Shown here one piece after another: positions 1-6,492 of a stretch of DNA of 17,312 bases. The DNA comes from Thermoplasmata archaeon. GTDB taxonomy: Archaea; Thermoplasmatota; Thermoplasmata; WALJ01. The stretch spans positions 1-17,312 of the forward strand of contig WALJ01000110.1 of the NCBI GenBank assembly GCA_015522885.1, read 5' to 3'. A program made the translations under genes and the position numbers. The stretch's first letter is position 1; each line of letters begins with the position of its first letter. The notes beneath the pieces are model-generated. The model was not told where the DNA came from, ran no database searches, and was given only the letters and a program-made list of their open reading frames with translations.

Positions 1-73
1 AGAGCGAGCGTTTTTTGCTGTTCTCTCTCTGAATGGAGAGGTAACTCAGTTCCTCTTTTCTGTCATAGAACAT
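1..73 (-). CDS. N-terminus of archaeal AAA ATPase (partial, runs off left edge)
   Basis: An open frame starts at ATG 73-71 and runs off the left edge after 24 codons. It reads MFYDRKEELSYLSIQ, then a polar stretch ending KKRSL. This is the pattern seen at the start of archaeal P-loop ATPases of the Arch_ATPase type (PF01637): M-F-x-D-R-x-x-E-L followed, a few residues beyond this edge, by a YGRRRVGKT Walker A motif. The neighbouring decayed gene at 112-355 begins the same way and does include GRRRVGK, which strengthens the call. A TATA-like TTTAAATA lies at 109-116 and a 31-base palindrome sits directly upstream of the ATG. These ATPases are widespread in archaea and their cellular roles are mostly unknown. 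Only the N-terminus is visible, so whether the gene is intact cannot be judged. Confidence 0.6.
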   Translation of the reverse strand, partial: MFYDRKEELSYLSIQRENSKKRSL

Positions 74-104
74 ATTACCACACAGTAAATTACTGTAAGG
101 TAAT
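74..104. promoter_or_regulatory. 31-base imperfect palindrome abutting a start codon (possible operator)
   Basis: The left arm attaccacacagtaa (74-88) and the right arm ttactgtaaggtaat (90-104) are reverse complements at 13 of 15 positions around a single central base (89). The palindrome ends on the base before the ATG at 73. The TATA-like box at 109-116 is placed so that transcription would start inside the palindrome. That geometry suits a repressor operator, or a hairpin covering the translation start. The symmetry is seen directly; the function is inferred. Confidence 0.55.
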
Positions 105-108
105 CATC

Positions 109-116
109 TATTTAAA
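109..116 (-). promoter_or_regulatory. TATA box for the partial ATPase gene
   Basis: On the minus strand the sequence reads TTTAAATA, a close match to the archaeal TATA consensus, about 36-43 bases before the ATG at 73. A start site about 26 bases downstream would fall near position 86, inside the palindrome. The box overlaps the last codon and stop of the decayed ATPase upstream. Confidence 0.5.
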
Positions 117-355
117 CATTTCTGAGAGTGCTCTCAGTTTTCGCATTTTCAATCATCCTCTCGATGTCTCTCAAATCCCAGTGCATTATTCCCTTATCGT
201 CCATCCTTTCAATGCATTTCTTTGTGAATCCTGACTTTGAGACTGTGAGAAATCTTTCCCACCCTTCTTCTGCCATATACGAGCACCAGCTCCGCTACTC
301 TGGGTCGGGACATCTCCAAGAGCAAGCGCATCTCTTCTTCTCTGTCAATAAACAT
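112..355 (-). pseudogene. Decayed archaeal AAA ATPase, N- and C-terminal ends joined by internal deletion
   Basis: In one minus-strand frame from ATG 355-353 the sequence reads MFIDREEEMRLLLEM, then AELVLVYGRRRVGK, which is the start and Walker A motif of an archaeal P-loop ATPase (PF01637 type). Immediately after GRRRVGK (around 254) this frame becomes meaningless and stops. A different frame then reads FLTVSKSGFTKKCIERMDDK and ends about 30 residues later at TAA 114-112. SKSGFT followed by a charged helix and an LRDIERM-like strand is typical of the C-terminal end of the same family. Family members are several hundred residues long, so most of the gene, including Walker B and the sensor regions, is missing. 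The join lies at about 245-262. It is co-directional with, and a paralog of, the ATPase gene leaving the left edge. Confidence 0.65.
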
Positions 356-418
356 GAACATGATAATCATGATTACGGTAATGTTTACGAAGTTTTCTAT
401 GCGCTCTTCAAAATGCCC

Positions 419-970
419 CTAGTCTTTCACCAATTTCCTGTAATACCTGTCCCTCTCGCTGAATATGCAGCCGCAGTATGGCTGCCTGTAGAGGTCGAGT
501 TCTTTTGAAATTTTTATGGATTCTTTCCAGCCTACCCTGAAATCCCGGTGCAGATACGGGATATCGTGTTTCTTCGAGACTTCGTTTCCAATCCTCTTTA
601 TGAGCGCTGTCGGCTGGTATTTTGAAAGTGTGAGCGTGGTGCTGAAAGCATCGAAACCCATTTCCTTTGCCTCCTTTGCAGTCCTTTCAAGGCGAACCCT
701 GTAACAGTAATCGCACCTCGATTTCCCTTCATCCGTATAATGCACCATGCCGGTCAGGAACTCCTCGAGAGGATACTCGTCCCTGTAGATTATCTCCGCT
801 CCGGTGAGGAACTGATACCTCTGAAGAGTCTGCAGCCTCCTCCGGTACTCCTCAAACGGCTGTATGTTCGGGTTGTACCAGAAACCCGTGACCTCGTGCC
901 CTTCTTCCAGAAGTGCCTTGTGCGGGTAGGTGAAACAGGGAGCGCAGCAGATATGAATGAGAATGCGCAT
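419..970 (-). CDS. queH: QueH-like epoxyqueuosine reductase family protein (DUF208)
   Basis: The 183-residue product matches the QueH/DUF208 family in length and in its cysteine plan: HICCAPC at 6-12 (Cys8, Cys9, Cys12), RCDYC at 85-89 (Cys86, Cys89) and YCGC at 165-168 (Cys166, Cys168). In bacterial QueH these cysteines bind an iron-sulfur cluster and a nearby iron, and the enzyme reduces epoxyqueuosine to queuosine in tRNA, the last step of queuosine synthesis. Family blocks FWYNPNIQPFEEYRRRLQ and TTLTLSKYQ are also present. Archaea make archaeosine rather than queuosine, so the substrate here is uncertain. A TATA-like box 21-28 bases before the ATG and the absence of a Shine-Dalgarno site suggest a leaderless transcript. 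It is divergent from the roadblock gene, and the decayed ATPase follows it. Family assignment is strong, exact function less so. Confidence 0.85.
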   Translation of the reverse strand: MRILIHICCAPCFTYPHKALLEEGHEVTGFWYNPNIQPFEEYRRRLQTLQRYQFLTGAEIIYRDEYPLEEFLTGMVHYTDEGKSRCDYCYRVRLERTAKEAKEMGFDAFSTTLTLSKYQPTALIKRIGNEVSKKHDIPYLHRDFRVGWKESIKISKELDLYRQPYCGCIFSERDRYYRKLVKD

Positions 971-990
971 GGTCGGAGATATGCAAAGAG

Positions 991-998
991 GATAAAAA
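991..998 (-). promoter_or_regulatory. TATA box of queH
   Basis: The minus strand reads TTTTTATC 21-28 bases before the ATG at 970, the spacing expected for a leaderless archaeal transcript. No Shine-Dalgarno site is seen. Confidence 0.5.
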
Positions 999-1030
999 GG
1001 TGTGGAATTGTTCGAGGGGATAGCGAAAAA

Positions 1031-1038
1031 TTAAATAT
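1031..1038 (+). promoter_or_regulatory. TATA box of the roadblock-GvpD-like operon
   Basis: TTAAATAT lies 36-43 bases before the TTG at 1074. A start site near 1060 would exclude the ATG at 1044 from the message, which supports starting at 1074 after the AGGGG at 1064-1068. Confidence 0.5.
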
Positions 1039-1073
1039 CAGGTATGTGTTGCTGTCTTGCAAAAGGGGATAAA

Positions 1074-1424
1074 TTGAAAAGCAAAATCTTCGAAGAAGTG
1101 TTCGAAAACCTGAAAAATCATGGAGCAAAGGCGTGTGTAATAGCCAGCGGTAGAGGAGCGCCCATAGCATGGTTCGGACTGGAAAAAAAGAGCGTCGAAC
1201 TGTTTTCCACTCTTTCGGCGGCTATGATCAGTGCATCCAGAATACTTCATCGGGATGCTAACAGGGCTCCCCCTGAGAATATAATATCCGAATCTTCAGA
1301 TTTATACATGGTTATAAACGACATAAGCGATGATGCCATAATAGTCGTATTTGGCGAAAAGAAGGAAAGTGTTATGGAAGCCGCTAAAAAAGCAAGAAAA
1401 GAACTGAGAGGTGTTATGAAATGA
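1074..1424 (+). CDS. Roadblock/LC7-domain protein
   Basis: A 116-residue protein of the roadblock/LC7 fold. It has an N-terminal helix (KSKIFEEVFENLKNHGAKA), a strand with a small-residue turn (CVIASGRGAPIAWFGL), a long helix rich in S/A (FSTLSAAMISASRIL), then strands LYMVINDISDDAIIVVFG and a C-terminal helix. Archaeal members act as small homodimeric or GTPase/ATPase-associated regulators. I chose TTG 1074 over ATG 1044 because AGGGG sits 5 bases before it, the TATA spacing fits, and the upstream MCCCLAKGDK residues do not belong to the fold. The stop overlaps the next gene's start (ATGA), so it is translationally coupled to the GvpD/KaiC-like ATPase and probably partners it. Fold call good, partner role inferred. 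Confidence 0.75.
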   Translation: MKSKIFEEVFENLKNHGAKACVIASGRGAPIAWFGLEKKSVELFSTLSAAMISASRILHRDANRAPPENIISESSDLYMVINDISDDAIIVVFGEKKESVMEAAKKARKELRGVMK

Positions 1425-2956
1425 GAGATACGAACATACCCGATGAAATTAAGGAATTCTTCCGCATGGATGGCAGCCGTTCCCTGCTGATAAAAGGGCC
1501 TGCAGGTACGGGTAAGACGACCCTCGCACTCCAGATAATGGAGGACCTCGGAAAACCGGAGTCCAGCTTCTATCTGACGACGAGGGTTTCCGACGAAGCT
1601 CTGTTCCAGCAGTTTCCTTGGCTCAAAGAGGAAGAGATAAAGAGGAAGATCGTAGATGCCGGGAAAATCCTCCTTGAGAGCCTTTACGGAAGAAAGAAAC
1701 GGATATATCCGATCATTCCCGAAGAAGATGCCGAAAAAATAGAGAGCGCTAAGAAATTTCTGAAGGACATAAACACGGAGAGAACACCCCCTGAAAAGGC
1801 CGACAGAACATGGTTAAACAAGGTTTTCGCAAAATACGGGAGAATTCCGGAGATAGAATACACCTATGACCGCATAGACAGCATACTGCCGGAAAAGGCC
1901 ATGATAGTCATAGACAGCGTCGAAGGTCTGACCCACAGGCACCGAACGGATGCGGAGGATTTCATAACCATGCTTCAAAAAGACCTTGTGGAGAACTCCA
2001 ACACCGATGTGGTTTTCGTCCTTGAGAAAAATGAGGCTCCGGAACTGGAGTACCTGGTGGACGGAGTAGTGAGCCTGTCTCATATGGAAATAGACACCAA
2101 AAGGATAAGAGAGATAAGTCTGGATAAACTGAGATCCATAGAAATAGAACAGCCAAAATACATATTTACCCTGAACAACGGCAAGTTCAGGAGTTTCGAC
2201 ATAAAGGACAATATTTCGGATAAAAAGAGCATCTGGAAGCCGAATAAAGAAGAAAAAGACAGATACAGCACCGGCATACCGGATCTGGACATTATTCTGG
2301 ACGGCGGTCTTAAGAAAGGGAGCTACAATGCCGTGGAGCTCGGCCCTAATGTCTCTATCGAGGACTATTATCTCTTAATGCGCCCCTTGTGGCTTAATTT
2401 CATCACCCACGACAGGGGAATCTTTGCCGTTCTTGTTGGCGGCAGCACTCCAGACAACATCATGGAAGAAGGCGTAAACTACCTTGGAAAGGATGTTGCA
2501 GAGGAATATGCGAAAAAATATGTCAGAATAGTGGATTACTTCTCGGAGGAGGATGAAAGACCCTTCGTACTCCCGCTTCTTGGTAAGGACAGAGAGGAAC
2601 TTTACGAAATGTACGCCAAAAACCTGAGAGAACTGCGAGGTGAGGAAAACAGGCCGATAATGGATTACGCCGGCTTCGACACGATAGAGTATCTGAGAGG
2701 GGATACCATTGCGATACGAGACATCCTTCAGACGGTTTCCAGAACCAAAAAATCCGATGATATAGGCATGTGCGCGGTTCGTCCCGGCCTGAAACTCGGG
2801 CAGGAGATAATGAATCTGGCGGACACTTATATGAGACTGTTCGTAAAAGACAGGGTACTGTGTCTCTACGGAATAAAGCCGAAGACCCCCGTATATGCTG
2901 TTGTCGTTGACAAAGAAAAGGGTCTTCCCTACGTGCGTCTGGAAGCGCTGGTCTGA
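1421..2956 (+). CDS. GvpD/KaiC-like RecA-superfamily ATPase with degenerate second domain
   Basis: A 511-residue protein. The opening IPDEIKEFF...SLLIKGPAGTGKTTLALQIM matches the P-loop region of GvpD-like and other archaeal KaiC-type ATPases: Walker A is GPAGTGKT (26-33) and Walker B is MIVID (161-165). From about 280 a second KaiC-like unit begins, YSTGIPDLDIILDGGLKKGS, but where a P-loop should follow it reads VELGPNVSIEDY, with no GKT. The second domain is therefore probably catalytically dead and structural or regulatory. GvpD itself is a repressor-type regulator of gas-vesicle genes in haloarchaea, but no gas-vesicle genes are visible here. The gene is coupled by ATGA to the roadblock gene and overlaps the GNAT gene tail to tail by 28 bases. 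The superfamily is certain; the subfamily is likely. Confidence 0.75.
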   Translation: MRDTNIPDEIKEFFRMDGSRSLLIKGPAGTGKTTLALQIMEDLGKPESSFYLTTRVSDEALFQQFPWLKEEEIKRKIVDAGKILLESLYGRKKRIYPIIPEEDAEKIESAKKFLKDINTERTPPEKADRTWLNKVFAKYGRIPEIEYTYDRIDSILPEKAMIVIDSVEGLTHRHRTDAEDFITMLQKDLVENSNTDVVFVLEKNEAPELEYLVDGVVSLSHMEIDTKRIREISLDKLRSIEIEQPKYIFTLNNGKFRSFDIKDNISDKKSIWKPNKEEKDRYSTGIPDLDIILDGGLKKGSYNAVELGPNVSIEDYYLLMRPLWLNFITHDRGIFAVLVGGSTPDNIMEEGVNYLGKDVAEEYAKKYVRIVDYFSEEDERPFVLPLLGKDREELYEMYAKNLRELRGEENRPIMDYAGFDTIEYLRGDTIAIRDILQTVSRTKKSDDIGMCAVRPGLKLGQEIMNLADTYMRLFVKDRVLCLYGIKPKTPVYAVVVDKEKGLPYVRLEALV

Positions 2957-3480
2957 GCCTCGAAATCCTTTACCAGCATATCTCTTTTATACACCGGAAG
3001 TATGAGGTATTTCGGATGTTTTGAGAGATTGACAGGCTGTTTTTTGAATTCTTTTGGCTCCATGAAGCCCATTTTTTTGAAAAAAGTTTTGGCTTCGTCC
3101 GTTAAAGGTTTTGTTATCATATATCCGCTTATCTCTTTTAGAGACAGCATAACCAAAATGGCCCCCATCTTTTTGTTTCTTAGTTCGGGAAGAACCTCTA
3201 TGGCCCTCAAAACATGGACAGGCATGCCTTCTTCGGAGTCTTCGGTCCATTCTTCCACATAGACCCAGCCGAGAACTCTCTTTTTATCCAGAGCTACTAT
3301 AAGTATAGGTCTCGGAAATCTTCTCAGCCACATCTTGAAGGCTTTTGGATACCCGATAATCCCTAATCCGTGAAAAAAATCAAATCCCTTGTCTTCTTCG
3401 AGAACTTCGAGCTTATCCACCTCCCTGGCTATCTCAAGTCTGTAATACGCACATAACTCGTTTTTATAAAGAAGTCTCAA
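2929..3480 (-). CDS. GNAT-family N-acetyltransferase
   Basis: The 183-residue product has a GNAT layout: strands ILIVALDKKRVLGWVYVEEW, then HVLRAIEVLPELRNKKMGAI, where the strand, the R-x-x-K-x-G-A-type acetyl-CoA loop and the following helix (motif A) are recognisable, and later AKTFFKKMGFMEP, the usual motif B ending. The substrate cannot be predicted. The open frame extends upstream to 3612, but that part overlaps the C-terminus of the preceding gene. TTG 3480 is preferred because GGTGAG lies 3 bases before it and 32 bases separate it from the previous stop. It is the last gene of the eight-gene operon and overlaps the convergent ATPase gene. A protein-modifying role within the module is possible but unproven. 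Confidence 0.7.
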   Translation of the reverse strand: MRLLYKNELCAYYRLEIAREVDKLEVLEEDKGFDFFHGLGIIGYPKAFKMWLRRFPRPILIVALDKKRVLGWVYVEEWTEDSEEGMPVHVLRAIEVLPELRNKKMGAILVMLSLKEISGYMITKPLTDEAKTFFKKMGFMEPKEFKKQPVNLSKHPKYLILPVYKRDMLVKDFEAQTSASRRT

Positions 3481-3512
3481 GGGCTCACCATAAAAAATAA
3501 AGGGTTTGCGGT

Positions 3513-4121
3513 TTATTCTGTATATACTATCCAGACACTGGAGTTGTTCCTCATTATCATGTTCAGCATAGTCTGGGTTATCCCTGCCTTTTCGAGGAGT
3601 ATGGGCAGCCATTCATCGGGAGCGACCTTCTTGATGCCGTCGGGTGCCACGGTCGCTATGTGTGCCACTTTGAGCTGTCTGCCTTCCACGAGAATTCTCT
3701 TCGACATTTCCGCCCTGTATGTCTGTATGATTATGTCCTGACTGTCTATTGCTCCGGGTTTAACCGTGGAGTTATAGTACTCGGCAACTTCATAGTGTAT
3801 ACTAGCAAAGTTACCTATCCTCTTTGTATATTCCTGCCATCCTCTGAGGAATGGCGATTCTATCGTTACCACGCAGTGCTTTGTCGGCATCTCGACCTCT
3901 TCAAAGGTAGAGAGCGCGGAATCTCCGTTCTTAAGGGCCTCGACAAAGTCTTCCCATGTATCGTATTCCTCCTGCGGCATGCTTCTGGCAAGTGCCGATG
4001 CGAGGCTCATCAGATAGGTGTTCATCCCTGCGGCACCCTGCTTGTCGGCAATGTCCTCCAGAAAGAGATATGCCGCAACATCGACAAGCGGATTGTCCTT
4101 CACAAGCTCTCTTTTGTTCAT
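3513..4121 (-). CDS. Conserved operon protein, paralog of the upstream gene (unknown family)
   Basis: I do not recognise this 202-residue soluble protein. It is clearly related to the 209-residue product just upstream: LEDIADKQGAAGMNTYLMSL...ALARSMPQEEY matches IQDMSEKAGVEGTIQYWLRV...NLARRMGKEAY. A central EYYNS corresponds to EYNNS, and ILVEGRQLKVAHIA corresponds to ITVAGQQLECLQLA. Both end in a helix followed by a strand (NMIMRNNSSVWIVYTE here). There is no signal peptide or membrane segment. Its start overlaps the previous stop (ATGA), so the pair is translationally coupled and may form a heterodimer. The cysteines present in the partner's CNFC are not conserved here. Function unknown; a ligand-binding or adaptor role in the KaiC module is a guess. 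Confidence 0.7.
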   Translation of the reverse strand: MNKRELVKDNPLVDVAAYLFLEDIADKQGAAGMNTYLMSLASALARSMPQEEYDTWEDFVEALKNGDSALSTFEEVEMPTKHCVVTIESPFLRGWQEYTKRIGNFASIHYEVAEYYNSTVKPGAIDSQDIIIQTYRAEMSKRILVEGRQLKVAHIATVAPDGIKKVAPDEWLPILLEKAGITQTMLNMIMRNNSSVWIVYTE

Positions 4122-4747
4122 GACTCTTCCTCCTCACCTCTGAGCCTTGCTCCATGCATTATTATCGCATATACGCAGGCATAGTTCCTAAGCAGACTTC
4201 GAACATATTCCTCGTTTATCCCTATCTTCTTCAGGCTGTCGCTGGCAATCTTCGTTTCGCCCGTGAATCCTCTGTCCGCCAACTGCAGGCATTCGAGCTG
4301 CTGTCCGGCCACCGTTATGTTCTTTGCCACTTCTTCCCTGAACTTCTGGTGGATAACGCAGAAATTGCAAACCGCAGTATCCTTTATGCTGTTGTTGTAT
4401 TCCTCGGACACAAGTCTGTCCGCCTCGGGTACTTCTCCTACGCTGTACCGTATCCTCGTGATGGTGGGGTTGAATACACACTCTCTCAGAGCATAGATGT
4501 ATCCGACAACATCACCGTCCACATCCGTTATCGCAAGGTCCGTAAGGGCAGTCACATCTCCCTCTATGGAGAATGCCGTCCTTCCCTCTCTCAGAGCCAC
4601 ATTGAAGGAAGGCCATCCCATGTATGCCTCCTTCCCCATCCTTCTTGCAAGGTTCTCTCCGACTCTGAGCCAGTACTGTATGGTTCCCTCTACTCCAGCC
4701 TTCTCGCTCATATCCTGTATGAGCGATACAAGCGCCACATCAAGCAT
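4118..4747 (-). CDS. Conserved operon protein, tandem paralog (unknown family), with CxxC
   Basis: A 209-residue soluble protein of unrecognised family, homologous to the 202-residue product that follows it. It begins with helices (LVSLIQDMSEKAGVEGTIQY), then a mixed region (TDLAITDVDGDVVGYIYA), a CNFC motif about two-thirds along in DTAVCNFCVIHQKF, and a C-terminal helix-strand ending before an acidic tail. The order (helical N-terminus, central strands, cysteine-containing segment, helix) recalls small-molecule sensor domains, but I cannot assign one. A good GGAGG Shine-Dalgarno site lies inside the end of the coiled-coil gene, whose stop overlaps this start by 8 bases. Translation is therefore coupled on both sides. 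The CxxC could bind metal or form a disulfide; the paralog lacks it. Confidence 0.7.
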   Translation of the reverse strand: MLDVALVSLIQDMSEKAGVEGTIQYWLRVGENLARRMGKEAYMGWPSFNVALREGRTAFSIEGDVTALTDLAITDVDGDVVGYIYALRECVFNPTITRIRYSVGEVPEADRLVSEEYNNSIKDTAVCNFCVIHQKFREEVAKNITVAGQQLECLQLADRGFTGETKIASDSLKKIGINEEYVRSLLRNYACVYAIIMHGARLRGEEEES

Positions 4748-6491
4748 TTTTTTCGCCTCCTATTTTTTCTTCATTTTTCATATATATTGTATGTCTTCCT
4801 CTGGTCGTTACGACCATAAATTCTCTTTCGACAAGTTCTTTTACCGTATCCAGAAGCTCTTCGTACGGCATCCTGTCCCCGAGCTCCTTTTTCAATCGGT
4901 TAAGAGTGCACCCGTTATCCGGTATGGCATCCAGCACTATTCTCTCACTCTCATTCATCTTTTTTCCGCCTTTTTTCGCTCTCTTCTCTTTGCCTTTTTT
5001 CCCGAATTCCTTTTCCTTCTTTTTCTTATCTGCGGGTTTTTCTGCACTCTTCTTTGACTTTTCCTTCTTTTTCGCTTTTTCCGGAAGCTTTTTTCTCTCC
5101 TCAGTCCCTTTCTCTGTTTCTCCTGAAGTAGGATAGTATCTTACCGACCTGCCGCTCTTCTTTTCGTACAGCATTCCTTTGTCAATAAGATTCTTTAGTA
5201 TCACATCCAGAGGTGCCTGCACAATGGAACCTGCGCTCTTTCTGAGATTTGTAACGGTTATTCCGTCGGAAGGAACTGCCGAATATACGAATCTCTCTTC
5301 GTTTGTGAGCGCTTCCGGTTTTGGTTTTTCGGATTTTTTCACCTTCTTTTCGGACTTTACTTCGGGAAATACTTTCTGCTCCAGAGCTTCGATTCTCTTC
5401 CTCGTCTCCTCTTCCGTTTCCCGAATCTTTTTATCGAGAGTCTCCGAGATTGCTGCCAGTTTGTTCTCGTTCTCCCTCCGGATGGCCTCAATCTTCTTTT
5501 CCATCGACTGAAGTCTTTTCTTCGTCTCCTCCGTGTTTCCCGACAATTTCTTATCAAAGTCCGCCGAGAGTCTTTCCAGTTCATCATCCATTCTTCCGGT
5601 TTCCATGTTGAGATTGCTCGCAAGACCGGAGACCATTCCGTTAAGCATCATAACCGTGTTCTCCATTTTTTCGACTCTCTCCAGAAGAAAAGTGGTCTTG
5701 TCAACAGTGTACTCCTGGCTTTTCAGTTTGATCATGGCTCTGAAATTCTTCGACCTGTGCCCCGGCACTCTCTCGAGAAGTTTTTTCAGGAGTTCCTCAT
5801 AGGTATCCTGAAGCTGTCTGGCGGAAATCATCCCCTTCCGTATATTCCTGGCAACATCTCTCGTCCTTATCCTTCTTCCGTCGAAGTAGAACATCTCGCT
5901 TCCGCTTGTTTCCAGCCTTATATCCTCCAGAATATCCGTTATTATCTTTTCCGCGCCCGGTCCGTACTCCCGCCAGAGAGCTTTTGCAACATCGGAAAGG
6001 GTCGTGTCATACACTATCTCAAGTATGTTGGGCGGTATCTTCGCCACATCCAATATCTCCCCGAATCCGGTTTCCTCCATAAGAAGATTCAATTTTTTAT
6101 CTATTTTTCCCATGTCTTTTCTGAACTGCCTGAGTTTGGTCTCATCTACCTTCTGTTCCACTATCTTATTTACATCATCATTCTTCTTTGTTATTATATC
6201 CGTAAATTCTCTGAAATTTGCGAGAACTCTTTCGTCCTCTTTTCTGAGTTCCTCTATATCTTTCCGAAGTTCGGACATCTTTGAGAGGATTTCCGCTCTC
6301 CAGCCTTTTATCTCTTCTATGTCGGCCTTATCTGATTTTTTCTCCACTTCCTCCCTTATCTCTTCTATTCTTGACAGTATATCCTTTTCCTCGGGGGTTT
6401 CTTCCTCTGCGGTTTGCTCGTTATCCTCGCTCTGTTCTTCCTCGCTTTCCTCGTTTTTTACATTTTCGGCATCTTCTTCGTTTATCATCAT
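4740..6491 (-). CDS. Long coiled-coil protein with two C-terminal winged-helix domains
   Basis: A 583-residue protein. From the N-terminus: an acidic tail (to ~40), a coiled coil (~40-140), a globular block (~145-275) containing IPPNILEIVYDTTLSDVAKA and MFYFDGRRIRTRDVARN that I do not recognise, a second coiled coil (~275-385), a winged-helix domain (ALTNEERFVYSAVPSDG...NLIDKGMLYEKK, ~395-455), a very Lys-rich linker (~460-512), and a second winged helix (MNESERIVLDAIPDNG...VTTRGRHTIYMKN, ~513-573). The stop of the previous gene overlaps the candidate starts; I take ATG 6491, two bases past that stop, rather than TTG 6500. The product is probably the physical scaffold of the KaiC module, with charged tails and possible DNA or protein binding through the winged helices. 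No homolog is named from sequence alone. Confidence 0.7.
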   Translation of the reverse strand: MMINEEDAENVKNEESEEEQSEDNEQTAEEETPEEKDILSRIEEIREEVEKKSDKADIEEIKGWRAEILSKMSELRKDIEELRKEDERVLANFREFTDIITKKNDDVNKIVEQKVDETKLRQFRKDMGKIDKKLNLLMEETGFGEILDVAKIPPNILEIVYDTTLSDVAKALWREYGPGAEKIITDILEDIRLETSGSEMFYFDGRRIRTRDVARNIRKGMISARQLQDTYEELLKKLLERVPGHRSKNFRAMIKLKSQEYTVDKTTFLLERVEKMENTVMMLNGMVSGLASNLNMETGRMDDELERLSADFDKKLSGNTEETKKRLQSMEKKIEAIRRENENKLAAISETLDKKIRETEEETRKRIEALEQKVFPEVKSEKKVKKSEKPKPEALTNEERFVYSAVPSDGITVTNLRKSAGSIVQAPLDVILKNLIDKGMLYEKKSGRSVRYYPTSGETEKGTEERKKLPEKAKKKEKSKKSAEKPADKKKKEKEFGKKGKEKRAKKGGKKMNESERIVLDAIPDNGCTLNRLKKELGDRMPYEELLDTVKELVEREFMVVTTRGRHTIYMKNEEKIGGEKNA

Positions 6492-6492
6492 A

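Noticed and set aside
128..508. Plus-strand 126-codon open frame over the left edge and the queH 3' end
   Set aside because: It is antisense to the decayed ATPase and queH, both of which have recognisable protein motifs; its own translation has none.
1421..2956. Gas-vesicle gene cluster suggested by the GvpD-like ATPase
   Set aside because: No GvpA, GvpF/L, GvpN or other gas-vesicle proteins are present, so only the ATPase relationship is claimed.
3480..3612. N-terminal extension of the GNAT frame
   Set aside because: It would overlap about 100 bases of the preceding gene and encodes residues unrelated to the GNAT fold; TTG 3480 with GGTGAG is better.
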